Source: Candidatus Krumholzibacteriota bacterium (GTDB taxonomy: Bacteria > Krumholzibacteriota > Krumholzibacteriia > Krumholzibacteriales > Krumholzibacteriaceae). From it: 55,827 bases of DNA. Of this stretch, positions 26,089-34,483 are shown piece after piece (position 1 is the stretch's first letter; the number at the start of each line of letters is the position of its first letter). The stretch spans positions 1 to 55,827 of the forward strand of contig JAFGEZ010000040.1 in assembly GCA_016931295.1 (NCBI GenBank), read 5' to 3'. A program made the position numbers and the translations under genes. The notes beneath the pieces are model-generated. The model ran no database searches. It saw nothing but the letters and a program-made list of their open reading frames with translations, and was not told where the DNA came from.

Positions 26089-26804
26089 CGGGCGTGGAGA
26101 CGATCTTCTACGCGACGCCGGAAGAGGCGGGCCGCGACACGCAGCAGGGCGCGGCCGTCGTCGTCATCGACGTCCTCCGCGGCGCGAGCACCGTCGTGAG
26201 CGCCATGGACAACGGCGCCGCGAGCGTCATCCCCGTCGAGGACATCGAGACCGCGCTCCGTCTCGCTCCCCCGGCGGAGCAGGAGGAGAAGCTCCTCGCG
26301 GGCGAGCGGAAGTGCCTCCCGATCGAGGGCTTCCAGCTGGGGAACTCGCCGGGCGAGTTCACCGGGGACGTGGTCGGCGGCAAGACGGTGGTCCTCACGA
26401 CGACCAACATGACGCGGGCCGTCGTCGCGGCGGCGAAGGCGGGCAGGCTCGTCGTCTGCGCGATCGTCAACGTCTCAGCCGTGGCCGAGGCCCTGCGGCG
26501 CGAGCCGCGCGTGGTGGTCCTCTGCAGCGGGTTCGAGGGCCGGGTGGCGATCGAGGACCTCCTCTGCGGCGGCATGCTCCTCTCGCGTCTCGGGTTCCGT
26601 TTCGGGGACGGCGACCTCGACGACGCGGCCCGGCTGGCCCTGCTCGCGGCCGCGGAGTATGGCGACCGCACCGAGCTGCTGCTGCGATCGTGCGAGCACG
26701 GCCGGCGGCTCCTTTCCCTCGGATTCGAGCGGGACATTCTCTACTGCGCCCGGACGGATTGCAGCGGGCGCGTTCCCGAGATGGACGGGGGCGCGATCAG
26801 GTGA
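26085..26804 (+). CDS. comB: 2-phosphosulfolactate phosphatase (ComB family)
   Basis: A 239-residue protein of the ComB family. The motifs are VVVIDVLRGASTVVSAMDNG, KCLPIEGFQLGNSPGEF, VVLTTTNMTRAVVAA (normally TTNGTRAL) and VVLCSGFEGRVAIEDLLCGG. In methanogens the enzyme dephosphorylates phosphosulfolactate on the way to coenzyme M. Many bacteria without CoM have homologues whose substrate is not settled. GTG 26085 overlaps the accC stop; GTG 26094 is an in-frame alternative. No ComA/ComC is in the window, so the pathway role is open. Confidence 0.85.
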   Translation: MTGVETIFYATPEEAGRDTQQGAAVVVIDVLRGASTVVSAMDNGAASVIPVEDIETALRLAPPAEQEEKLLAGERKCLPIEGFQLGNSPGEFTGDVVGGKTVVLTTTNMTRAVVAAAKAGRLVVCAIVNVSAVAEALRREPRVVVLCSGFEGRVAIEDLLCGGMLLSRLGFRFGDGDLDDAARLALLAAAEYGDRTELLLRSCEHGRRLLSLGFERDILYCARTDCSGRVPEMDGGAIR

Positions 26805-26832
26805 CGTGTTTCCCGGACGCCCCCGCGACGCC

Positions 26833-27894
26833 ATGAAGAACACCGAACGAATGCAGATCCTTCGCATCCTCGACGCGAACGCGAACCGTTGCGCCGAGGG
26901 CCTTCGCGTAATCGAGGAGATCGCCCGTTTCGTCCTCGGCCGCGAGGATCTCATGCGCGAGCTCAAGGAAACGCGCCATGACGTCCGGCGCCTGCTCGAC
27001 CGCCTCGCCGGCGGGTCGCGCGTGTTCCGGGACGCCGACGGCGATCCGGGGAGCACGCTGACGACGGACTCGGAACAACTCCGCGGATCGCTCTCCTCCG
27101 TCGCCAGGGCCAATTTCGCCCGCGCCGGCGAGGCGCTCCGCGTGATGGAGGAATTCGGCAAGCTCCTCGATCCCGAGACGACGACCCTCTTCAAGCGGCT
27201 TCGCTTCTCGGTCTATTCGCTCGAGAAGCGGTTTCTCGGCGTGGAAGACAGGAAGCTCGCCCTGCCCGGAGCGCCCTTTCTCTACGCCTTCGTCGACCGC
27301 TCCCTCGTCACCGCGGAGGAGACGGCGGCCGTCGCCGACGCGCTGGCCTCGAAAGGGGCGGGCGCGATCCAGTACCGGGCGAAAGAAATCGACGACGACG
27401 CCCGCAGGCGCGACCTCGCGCGCATCATGCCGGCAGTCGCCGGGCGGGCGCCGGTGATCGTCAACGACGATCCGCGGCTCGCGCACGAAGCGGGGGCGGA
27501 CGGCGTGCATCTCGGCGCCGGCGACCCCTCGCCCGCCGAGGCCCGGGATATCCTCGGCCCGGAGGCGATCGTCGGGGTGACGGTCCACACCCCCGCCGAG
27601 CTCGCCGCCGTCGATCCGTCGGCGGTCGATTACATCGCCGTCGGCGCCGTCTATCCGACGACGACCAAGCCCGGCGTCATCCCCGTCGGAACGGCCTTCG
27701 TCGCCGAGGCCGCGCGGCTGTTCCCCGGGCCGGTCGTCGCCATCGGCGGAATCCTGCCCGCGAACGCGGCCGCGGCGCTCGAGGCGGGCGCCGCCGGTCT
27801 CGCCGTCCTTTCGGGGATCCTCGTGGGGGACATCGGGAAAAACTGCTTGTCGTACTTGGACATCATTGATAGAACGGGGAAGCGCGGACGCTGA
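26833..27894 (+). CDS. thiE: ThiD2-ThiE fusion: thiamine phosphate synthase with N-terminal ThiD2 domain
   Basis: A 353-residue two-domain protein. Residues 1-125 match the ThiD2-type domain (RILDANANRCAEGLRVIEEI, then RHDVRRLLDRLAGG, then NFARAGEALRVMEEFGKLLD), known as an N-terminal partner of ThiE in cyanobacteria and others and proposed to act as HMP-phosphate kinase. Residues 140-353 are the ThiE barrel (GAGAIQYRAKEIDDD, APVIVNDDPRLAHEAGADGV, HLGAGDPSPAEARDILG, PVVAIGGILPANAAAALEAG), which couples HMP-PP and thiazole phosphate. A single protein could thus do two consecutive steps. No thiamine riboswitch is seen upstream. Confidence 0.88.
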   Translation: MKNTERMQILRILDANANRCAEGLRVIEEIARFVLGREDLMRELKETRHDVRRLLDRLAGGSRVFRDADGDPGSTLTTDSEQLRGSLSSVARANFARAGEALRVMEEFGKLLDPETTTLFKRLRFSVYSLEKRFLGVEDRKLALPGAPFLYAFVDRSLVTAEETAAVADALASKGAGAIQYRAKEIDDDARRRDLARIMPAVAGRAPVIVNDDPRLAHEAGADGVHLGAGDPSPAEARDILGPEAIVGVTVHTPAELAAVDPSAVDYIAVGAVYPTTTKPGVIPVGTAFVAEAARLFPGPVVAIGGILPANAAAALEAGAAGLAVLSGILVGDIGKNCLSYLDIIDRTGKRGR

Positions 27895-27940
27895 CCGTCC
27901 GGACGGCGGCACGCCGGCGACCGCGCGGGGGAGAGGACCG

Positions 27941-30097
27941 ATGGCGACGAGGAGAAGAATAGCCGCCGGCGTGGTGCTCCTGCTCTGCGCCGCCTTCACC
28001 GCCGTGGCGATCGCGTCGTACGATCCGGCCGACTGGGGCGGATTCTGGCGCGTCAGCAATCTCTGCGGTCCGATCGGGGCGTACGTCGCCGGTTCTCTCA
28101 GGTGGGCGCTCGGATACGTCTTCTCCTGGATCGTTCCGGTCTTCCTCGCCTGGATTGCCGCCGGGGCATTCCGCGGCCGCGATCTCCGCGACGATTCCCG
28201 GCCGGTTCTCTGCCTCGCGCTTCTCGCCTGGATCGCCGCCGGCCTGACCGCGGCGGCGGGGGGCCAGTCGGCCGCCGGGTGGGTCGGGACGGCAACGCAC
28301 GGCAATCTCGAGCTTCTCGCCGGACGGATCGGCTCGGTGCTGCTCCTCGCGGGCGCGTTCGCCGTGACGGGGCTCTTCCTCTTCTTCCGGTCGATCCACG
28401 ATCTGTTCGCGCGGCTCGGTTCGATCTCCCTGCCGCGCCTTCGCCTGCCGTCGTTGCGGCGCGGGAAGGCGGACGGGCAGCCCGCGGCGCGGAAACGGCG
28501 GAAGAAACGCGCCGCGACGACTGCCCCAGCGAACGAGGCGCGGGTTGCGGCCAACCGGGATGAGGACGCCGTGCGCGAGCCGGTCCGGATCGCCGTGAGC
28601 GGGGGCGCGCCGAAACCGAAGGCGGCCGCGCGGCCGCGGCCGGCCGCGGCGACGCAGGCCGACGACGCCCCGCTGCCCGATCTCTCCCTGCTCGATCCCT
28701 ACGACGAGAGCGCGGTGAGGATCGACCGCAAGAATTTGCTCGCGCGATCGGAGGTCATCGAGGCGAAGCTCGCCGATTACGGGCTCCGGGGCAACGTCCA
28801 GGAGGTGCGCCCGGGGCCGGTGGTGACCACCTTCGAGTTCGTCCCGGCGGCCGGGGTCAAGGTCTCGCAGATCGCCAACCGGTCCGACGACATCGCGCTC
28901 GCCCTCGCGGCGCGGGCGATACGCATCCAGGCGCCGATCCCGGGCAAGGGCGCCGTGGGGATCGAGGTGCCGAACGCCGACCCGAAGATCGTCTACCTCA
29001 AGGAGATGCTCGAGAACTATCCGCCGGACGCGGACGGGCTCGTCGTGAGCCTCGGCAAGACGGTGACGGGCGAGCCCTACTTCGCCGATATCGCCGACAT
29101 GCCGCACCTGCTCATCGCGGGGGCGACGGGAAGCGGGAAGAGCGTCTGCATCAACTCGATCATCTGCTCGCTGCTCTATCATCACACGCCGCGGACCTGC
29201 CGGTTCATACTCGTCGACCCGAAGCGGCTCGAGCTGATCACCTACAACGGCATCCCGCATCTCCTGCACCCCGTCATCACGGAGGCGAAACAGACCCTGC
29301 GCGTGCTGAACTGGCTGACGATCGAGATGGACAGGCGGTACAAGCTCCTCGCCTCCTTCGGCGTGAAGAACATCAAGAGCTTCAACCGCAAGGCGGCCCG
29401 CCAGAAGCTCGTCCATCCGGAGACGGGGGAGCCCCTGACCGCGCTGCCCTATTTCGTCACGGTGATCGACGAGCTTGCCGATCTCATGGTGACCCTCGGC
29501 AACGAGATCTACCCGCCGATCACGCGGCTCTCCCAGATGGCGCGCGCCGTGGGGATCCATCTCGTCTTCGCGACGCAGCGGCCGTCGGTCGACGTGGTGA
29601 CCGGGCTCATCAAGGCGAACTTCCCCTGCCGGATCGCCTTCCAGGTGACGCAGAAGACGGACTCCCGGACGATCCTCGACGTCAACGGGGCGGAAAAGCT
29701 CCTCGGCAACGGCGACATGCTCTACCTGCCGAAGACCGCGCCCGTGCCGATCCGCATCCAGGGCGCCTTCATCTCCGAGGGGGAGGCGGTGACCGTGGCC
29801 GAGTACTGGAAGGGTTTCGGCGAGAAGGGGGAGAAGATCGATCTTTCCGAGGAGAGCGGCGCCGGGGTCGACGACGAGGACGCCGACGTCGACGACGATC
29901 TCTTCAACAAGGCGAAGGAACTCGTCATCATTCACCAGCAGGGTTCGATCTCGCTCCTCCAGCGTCGCCTGCGCGTCGGGTACGCGCGCGCGGCGCGCCT
30001 CATCGACATGCTCGAACAGACCGGCGTCGTCGGCCCCTTCGAGGGAAGCAAGGCCCGGCGCGTCCTCGTGCGCAGAGAGGATTATGAGCGCAGCTGA
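27941..30097 (+). CDS. ftsK: DNA translocase FtsK/SpoIIIE
   Basis: A 718-residue septal DNA pump. The N-terminus has four hydrophobic segments in the first 185 residues. A Lys/Arg- and Ala/Pro-rich linker spans about 190-270. The RecA-like motor has Walker A LLIAGATGSGKSVCINSII and Walker B YFVTVIDELADLMV, with VDPKRLELITYNGIPHLL and FATQRPSVDVVTGLIK. The C-terminal gamma winged helix (LVIIHQQGSISLLQRRLRVG) would read orienting DNA sequences. GAGAGG lies before ATG 27941; in-frame residues upstream lack family character. The 3' end overlaps rimO by 14 bases. Confidence 0.96.
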   Translation: MATRRRIAAGVVLLLCAAFTAVAIASYDPADWGGFWRVSNLCGPIGAYVAGSLRWALGYVFSWIVPVFLAWIAAGAFRGRDLRDDSRPVLCLALLAWIAAGLTAAAGGQSAAGWVGTATHGNLELLAGRIGSVLLLAGAFAVTGLFLFFRSIHDLFARLGSISLPRLRLPSLRRGKADGQPAARKRRKKRAATTAPANEARVAANRDEDAVREPVRIAVSGGAPKPKAAARPRPAAATQADDAPLPDLSLLDPYDESAVRIDRKNLLARSEVIEAKLADYGLRGNVQEVRPGPVVTTFEFVPAAGVKVSQIANRSDDIALALAARAIRIQAPIPGKGAVGIEVPNADPKIVYLKEMLENYPPDADGLVVSLGKTVTGEPYFADIADMPHLLIAGATGSGKSVCINSIICSLLYHHTPRTCRFILVDPKRLELITYNGIPHLLHPVITEAKQTLRVLNWLTIEMDRRYKLLASFGVKNIKSFNRKAARQKLVHPETGEPLTALPYFVTVIDELADLMVTLGNEIYPPITRLSQMARAVGIHLVFATQRPSVDVVTGLIKANFPCRIAFQVTQKTDSRTILDVNGAEKLLGNGDMLYLPKTAPVPIRIQGAFISEGEAVTVAEYWKGFGEKGEKIDLSEESGAGVDDEDADVDDDLFNKAKELVIIHQQGSISLLQRRLRVGYARAARLIDMLEQTGVVGPFEGSKARRVLVRREDYERS

Positions 30098-31412
30098 TCT
30101 CCACGGCCCCCGCACCTATCGATTCGTCCATCTCGGATGCCCGAAGAACCTCGTCGACGCGGAGAAGGCCGCCGGCGGACTCGACGCGGCGGGATGGCGC
30201 GAGGCGGCCGGCGGTGAAGAGGCGGATCTCGTCGTCGTGACGACATGCGCCTTCATCGAGCCGGCCGTCGAGGAATCGGTCGACGAGATCCTCCGCGCGG
30301 CCGCGGACAAGCGCCCCGGGCAGAAGCTCGCCGTGGTCGGCTGTCTCGTCTCGCGCGAAGGTGAGCGGCTGGGTCCGCTGCTGCCCGAGATCGACCTCTT
30401 CCTCGACGTCGCCGGGTTCGAGCGGCTCGCCGAAGAGGCGGCGGCCCTCTTCGGGCTCGTGCCGCCCACGCCGCCGCCGGCAGGCGCGCGCCGGCTCTTC
30501 ACCCCGCCGCATATCGCCTATCTCAAGATCGCCGAGGGTTGCTCGAACCGCTGCTCCTACTGCCTGATCCCGTCGATCAGGGGCGATCTCGTCTGCCGGC
30601 CCCGGCGCGAAATCGTCGACGAAGCCGCCCGTCTCGCGTCGGCGGGAGCGCGCGAGATCGTCGTCATCGCGCAGGACACCAGCGCCTGGCGCGAGGGAAC
30701 CCGCGGCCTGGCGGACCTTCTCGAGGAGATCGCCGCTGCGGCCCCGGGGGCCTGGCTGCGTCTCATGTATCTCCACCCGGCGCATCTCGACGCGGCGGAG
30801 TTCGCCCGGCTGGTGGAGGGGGGCGTCATCCTCCCCTATCTCGACATCCCCGTCCAGCACGCCGCCGACCGCGTCCTGCGCGGCATGCGGCGTGGATACG
30901 GCCGCATCGAGCTCGACCGGATTTTCGGCCGGCTCCGCGAGATCGACGGACTCGTTCTCCGGACGACGGTGATGACCGGTTTCCCCGGCGAGACGGCCGG
31001 GGACTTCCGCGATCTCCTCGATTTCCTCGAGCGAATCCTGTTCGACCACGTCGGCGTCTTCGTGTACTCGCCGGAGGAGGGGACGACCGCATCGGGTCGG
31101 AAGGTCTCCCGCAGGGTCGCGCTCTCGCGCCGGGACGCGGTCGTCGAGCTCCAGATGGAGATATCCCACGAGCGGCTCGCCCGTCTCGAGGGGCGGCGGC
31201 TCCGGGTTCTCGTGGACGAGGCGTGCAGGCCGGAAGAGCGGCCCGAGTCGTCGGTCACGGCGATCGGCCGGTACGCGGGGCAGGCCTACGAGATCGACGG
31301 CGTGACCTGGCTCTCGGGCACACTCCCCGCGCCGGGCGCGGTCGTCGAGGCCCGCGTCGAGCGGGCCGAGGCGTACGACCTTTTCGCTCGCATCGTCCGA
31401 GATTTCCGTTGA
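30084..31412 (+). CDS. rimO: Ribosomal protein S12 methylthiotransferase
   Basis: A 442-residue radical SAM methylthiotransferase that modifies an Asp of ribosomal protein S12. The N-terminal UPF0004 domain supplies three Cys (LGCPKNLVD, TTCAFIEPA, VVGCLVSRE). The radical SAM cluster is AEGCSNRCSYCLIPSIRG (CX3CX2C). YLHPAHLDAAEF and YLDIPVQHAADRVLRGM follow, and the last 70 residues are the TRAM domain (VLVDEACRPEERPES). LGCPKN and IPSIRG favour RimO over MiaB. ATG 30084 sits inside the end of ftsK. Confidence 0.94.
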   Translation: MSAADLHGPRTYRFVHLGCPKNLVDAEKAAGGLDAAGWREAAGGEEADLVVVTTCAFIEPAVEESVDEILRAAADKRPGQKLAVVGCLVSREGERLGPLLPEIDLFLDVAGFERLAEEAAALFGLVPPTPPPAGARRLFTPPHIAYLKIAEGCSNRCSYCLIPSIRGDLVCRPRREIVDEAARLASAGAREIVVIAQDTSAWREGTRGLADLLEEIAAAAPGAWLRLMYLHPAHLDAAEFARLVEGGVILPYLDIPVQHAADRVLRGMRRGYGRIELDRIFGRLREIDGLVLRTTVMTGFPGETAGDFRDLLDFLERILFDHVGVFVYSPEEGTTASGRKVSRRVALSRRDAVVELQMEISHERLARLEGRRLRVLVDEACRPEERPESSVTAIGRYAGQAYEIDGVTWLSGTLPAPGAVVEARVERAEAYDLFARIVRDFR

Positions 31413-31439
31413 CTTTTCCGTGCAATTCACGTTTATAAA
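31409..31439 (+). promoter_or_regulatory. Promoter overlapping the rimO stop codon
   Basis: TTGACT (31409-31414) begins in the rimO stop and TATAAA (31434-31439) lies 19 bases downstream, in an AT island unusual for this window. The spacing is long; a weaker TTTATA at 17 bases is an alternative. It would drive the membrane-protein, TPR-lipoprotein, bamD and nadD genes. Confidence 0.5.
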
Positions 31440-31446
31440 ACGTTTA
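31429..31446. promoter_or_regulatory. Candidate operator overlapping the -10 box
   Basis: ACGTTT-ATA-AAACGT (31429-31443) is a perfect inverted repeat. ACGTTTA also recurs as a direct repeat 11 bases apart (31429 and 31440), close to one helical turn. Such symmetry over a -10 element suggests a repressor site. No protein is known to bind here. Confidence 0.4.
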
Positions 31447-31510
31447 AGGGGAATGAATGCGTCCGCCGGGCGCCGTCCGGCGGTTCCGTCGTCGCGGGGA
31501 GGTCATCAGG

Positions 31511-32194
31511 GTGTCATCGATACGCGGATACAGGCCCTTCACTCGGTGTTGCAGCCTCGTCGTCATCGCGCTGCTCCTGGTCGGTCTGCCCGCCTCCTCG
31601 ACCACGCAGGGCGCGGGGGAGAAGGCGCCGACGAACTACGAGGTCATCGAGCGGATATCGCGGGCGGCGATCGGGGAACTGCTCGCGAACATGCCGACGG
31701 TCCGCCGCGACCTCGTCATCCAGCTCGTCAAGGCGCGGGGCGTCGGGGAGATCGATTTCGTCTTCGAGAACACCCTGCTCAAGACGATGCGCGAGTCCGG
31801 GTACCGCGTGGCCGTCGACAAGCCGGCCGACGGGGGAGAAGCCCCCGCCTACCGGTTCACCTACCAGATCATCAACCTCTCCCTCGATTACCCGGAGATC
31901 GGCCGCCAGTACGTCGTCGGGGCCAAGAAGGTCGAGCGCCTCGCCGAGGTCGGCGTTTTCGCGCAACTCGCCGACATGGCCTCGGGAGACATCCTCTGGG
32001 TCGGGGATACGCAGAAACGATACGGGGACACCATCCCGTACGCGTACCTGAAGCGGGTGGAAGACGAGGCGCACGGGTTCACGGCCCCCGAGCGAAACGA
32101 GATCCGCTGGGGCCGCCTTGTCGAGCCGGTCATCGTCACCGGTATCGTGACCGGGCTCGTCTACCTCTTCTTCTCCAATCAGCAGAATGACTAG
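31511..32194 (+). CDS. Membrane-associated protein of unknown function
   Basis: A 227-residue protein I cannot assign to a family. An N-terminal hydrophobic stretch after a basic start (CCSLVVIALLLVGLPASS) looks like a signal peptide, and the C-terminus has a second one (VEPVIVTGIVTGLVYLFF). Between lie alternating helix/strand segments: SRAAIGELLANMPTVRRDLV, FVFENTLLKTMRESGYRVAV, then DILWVGDTQKRYGDTI. The overall look is loosely like FlgO/CsgG-type periplasmic lipoproteins, but there is no lipobox. GTG 31511 has GGGAGG 8 bases upstream. It overlaps the next gene by 8 bases, which with bamD makes it a candidate outer-membrane assembly factor. Confidence 0.7.
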   Translation: MSSIRGYRPFTRCCSLVVIALLLVGLPASSTTQGAGEKAPTNYEVIERISRAAIGELLANMPTVRRDLVIQLVKARGVGEIDFVFENTLLKTMRESGYRVAVDKPADGGEAPAYRFTYQIINLSLDYPEIGRQYVVGAKKVERLAEVGVFAQLADMASGDILWVGDTQKRYGDTIPYAYLKRVEDEAHGFTAPERNEIRWGRLVEPVIVTGIVTGLVYLFFSNQQND

Positions 32195-33119
32195 GATTCC
32201 GTTCAACCGCGCGCGGGCGACCGTACTGTTCGCGGCGGCCGTCCTCATCGTCGCCGCGTCCTGCGAGCGCAAGACGCTGCTCGACGAAGTGCGGGTCGAA
32301 TACGATGCCGGCAGGTACCGCGAGGCGCTCTTCCTCGTCCGGCACCACTTCAGGCGCGGCGGCGCCCGCACCCCGCCCCTCCTCTTCGCCATGGGGCGCT
32401 CCTATCTCCGTCTCGGGATCGAGGCGGAGGCCGAGGACGCCTTCGCCGAGGTCTACAGCATCGATTCGACCTACGCGCCGCGGATCGCCGACGAGCTGCG
32501 CACCGAGGCGGTGCGGAACCTCGAGGAGGGGAACGAATCGCGGGGAAGGCGTTTCGTCGTCCAGGCGATCAACTACGATCGGAACCTCTCCTTCGGACGG
32601 TGGGACGCCCTCGCCGGCGAACTGCTCATCGAGCAGAGGGATTACGAGGGGGCCATTCCCCTGCTCGATCGATGGCTCGCCGAGAGGCCGGATACCGTCG
32701 GCGCCGCCGAGGTCATGCTCAACCTCGGGGCCGCGTACGAGGAGGCGGGAAAAACCGATCGGGCGATCGAGGTCTACCGGGGGTTCATCCAGCGGTTCCC
32801 CCTGAGCAGGCTCCAGACGACCGTCCGCTGGAAGCTCGAGAATCTCCTCTACGACCGGGCCGAATCCCTCTTCCGCGGGGGGGAGCCGGACGGAGCGGAA
32901 CGGATCCTCGCGGATCTCGCCGCCGCCGCCGACAACCCGCTCGTGCGGGAACGGGCGAACTTTCTGCTCGGCGAACTGTATGAAGAGCGGTACGATCACG
33001 AAGGCGCGATCCGGTTCTACCGGGAAGTCGTCAATCTGAATCTCGGTTCGAGCGGCCGGCTGGTCGATCGGGCCAAGGAAAGGATCGAGCGCATTGAGAT
33101 GTCGAGATCGAAGCGTTAG
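32187..33119 (+). CDS. TPR lipoprotein upstream of bamD
   Basis: A 310-residue lipoprotein. The signal is ARATVLFAAAVLIVAASC with a VAASC lipobox (Cys26). The mature part has TPR-like helical repeats: YDAGRYREALFLVRHHFR, LLFAMGRSYLRLGIEAEAED, MLNLGAAYEEAGKTDRAIEV and FLLGELYEERYDHEGAIRFY. Architecture resembles BamD, and the gene overlaps bamD by 26 bases, so a paralogous or accessory role in outer-membrane assembly is likely but inferred. A narrower family name is not possible by eye. Confidence 0.75.
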   Translation: MTRIPFNRARATVLFAAAVLIVAASCERKTLLDEVRVEYDAGRYREALFLVRHHFRRGGARTPPLLFAMGRSYLRLGIEAEAEDAFAEVYSIDSTYAPRIADELRTEAVRNLEEGNESRGRRFVVQAINYDRNLSFGRWDALAGELLIEQRDYEGAIPLLDRWLAERPDTVGAAEVMLNLGAAYEEAGKTDRAIEVYRGFIQRFPLSRLQTTVRWKLENLLYDRAESLFRGGEPDGAERILADLAAAADNPLVRERANFLLGELYEERYDHEGAIRFYREVVNLNLGSSGRLVDRAKERIERIEMSRSKR

Positions 33120-33882
33120 ACGGCCGGTCGCGTTCATCGCCGCCTTCCTGGCCCTGGCATCATGCGGCGGACCCTACAAGGGGCAGCGCGTACCGGAGCC
33201 CGGGCAGAAGATCGCGATCGCCGACGCCCGCTTCGAGCGGAAGGATTACGGCAAGGCGGCGGTCGAGTACAAGGACTTCCTCGCCTCCTTCGCCGGAAAC
33301 GAGCGTGTCGACTACGCGCAGTATCGCCTCGCCGAGAGCTACCGGCTGGACGGGGACTTCGCGCTCGCGGCGGTGGAGTACCGCATCCTGATCAACGACT
33401 ACGGCTACAGCGAATACGTCGACGACGCCTTCCTGCTCGAGGCCGTCTGCGCCTTCGCGCAGGCGCCGCGCGTGGAGCGCGACCAGACGAAGGTCTTCGA
33501 GGCGCGCTCGCGGATCGTCCGTTTCATACAGCTCTTTCCCGATTCGCCGCGCCGGGCCGAGGCCGACGAACTGCTCGCGCGGATCGACGACCGGCTCGCG
33601 GAGAAGGACTACCGCGCCGCGTCGCTCTACTTCGGCAGGAAGCGGTGGGAGTCGGCGGAGATCTACTTCGACAAGATCGTCGAGAACTACCCCGGGACAC
33701 GGTGGGCGGGGATGAGCTGGTACCGGAAGGGCATCATCCACGAGCAGCGCGGCGAGACGGCCGAGGCCGTGCGCGCCTACGGCGAGGCGCTCTCCTCGGC
33801 CGCCGAGTTCGAGGGGAAGGACGACGCCGCCGACCGGTTGCGCGCCCTCTCCGGCGAGGGGAGCGGGGACGGTGACGGATAG
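33094..33882 (+). CDS. bamD: Outer-membrane assembly lipoprotein BamD
   Basis: A 262-residue lipoprotein of the BAM complex. The signal is RRPVAFIAAFLALASC with lipobox ALASC (Cys near 24). The five-TPR core begins FERKDYGKAAVEYKDFLASF and contains YAQYRLAESYRLDGDFALAA, which match the YfiO/BamD family (short helical pairs, FP..Y). IQLFPDSPRRAEADELLARI and AASLYFGRKRWESAEIYFDK are further family-like repeats. The start is TTG 33094, inside the previous gene, with AAAGGA upstream; no ATG or GTG lies nearer the signal peptide. The stop overlaps nadD. Confidence 0.85.
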   Translation: MRCRDRSVRRPVAFIAAFLALASCGGPYKGQRVPEPGQKIAIADARFERKDYGKAAVEYKDFLASFAGNERVDYAQYRLAESYRLDGDFALAAVEYRILINDYGYSEYVDDAFLLEAVCAFAQAPRVERDQTKVFEARSRIVRFIQLFPDSPRRAEADELLARIDDRLAEKDYRAASLYFGRKRWESAEIYFDKIVENYPGTRWAGMSWYRKGIIHEQRGETAEAVRAYGEALSSAAEFEGKDDAADRLRALSGEGSGDGDG

Positions 33883-34483
33883 GGACGCCATCGGACTGTT
33901 CGGCGGAACCTTCGACCCGCCGCATACCGGCCACCTGATCCTCGCGGAGCGGGCGGCCGACGCACTCGGACTCTCGAGAATCCTCTTCGTGCCGACCGCC
34001 AACCCGCCGCACAAGGAGACGGGCGCACTGTCCCCCTTCGACGACCGCCTCGAGATGACCGAAGCGGCCATCGGGGGAAACGGCCGGTTCGAACTATCCC
34101 TCCTCGAGGACGGTCCCGAGCCCTCGTTCACCTGGAAGACCCTCGAGCGGTTCGCCGGGGAGGGCTACGACCGCGAGCGACTCCATCTCCTCGTCGGCGG
34201 GGATTCCCTCGCCGAGATCGCTTCGTGGCGCCGCCCCGAGACGATCTGCCGGCTGGCGACGATCGTCGCGATGGCCCGCCCGGGCTGGCCGGAGACGCCC
34301 GTTCTGCCGGAGGACGCGGCCGTCGTCATCCTCGAGACGGGAACGAACGCGATCTCCTCGAGCGCGATCCGCCGGCTCGTCGCGGCGGGCCGCTCGATCC
34401 GCTACCTCGTTCCGGCGCCGGTCGAGAGATACATCGCGGAACACGGCCTCTACCGGGAGCCGGGGAAGGGGAAGCGTCCGTGA
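33872..34483 (+). CDS. nadD: Nicotinate-nucleotide adenylyltransferase
   Basis: A 203-residue enzyme that adenylates nicotinate mononucleotide in NAD synthesis. The (T/H)xGH motif is GLFGGTFDPPHTGHLILAE. The other signatures are VPTANPPHKET, LLVGGDSLAEIASWRRPE and the C-terminal AISSSAIRRLVAAGRSIRYL. Length matches the family. GTG 33872 overlaps the bamD stop; the stop overlaps polA as GTGA. Confidence 0.95.
   Translation: MTDRDAIGLFGGTFDPPHTGHLILAERAADALGLSRILFVPTANPPHKETGALSPFDDRLEMTEAAIGGNGRFELSLLEDGPEPSFTWKTLERFAGEGYDRERLHLLVGGDSLAEIASWRRPETICRLATIVAMARPGWPETPVLPEDAAVVILETGTNAISSSAIRRLVAAGRSIRYLVPAPVERYIAEHGLYREPGKGKRP

Noticed and set aside
27846-27874. Promoter-like TTGTCG-17-TAGAAC in the end of thiE before ftsK
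   Set aside because: Both hexamers are only 4/6 to consensus and the position is inside coding sequence with no other support.
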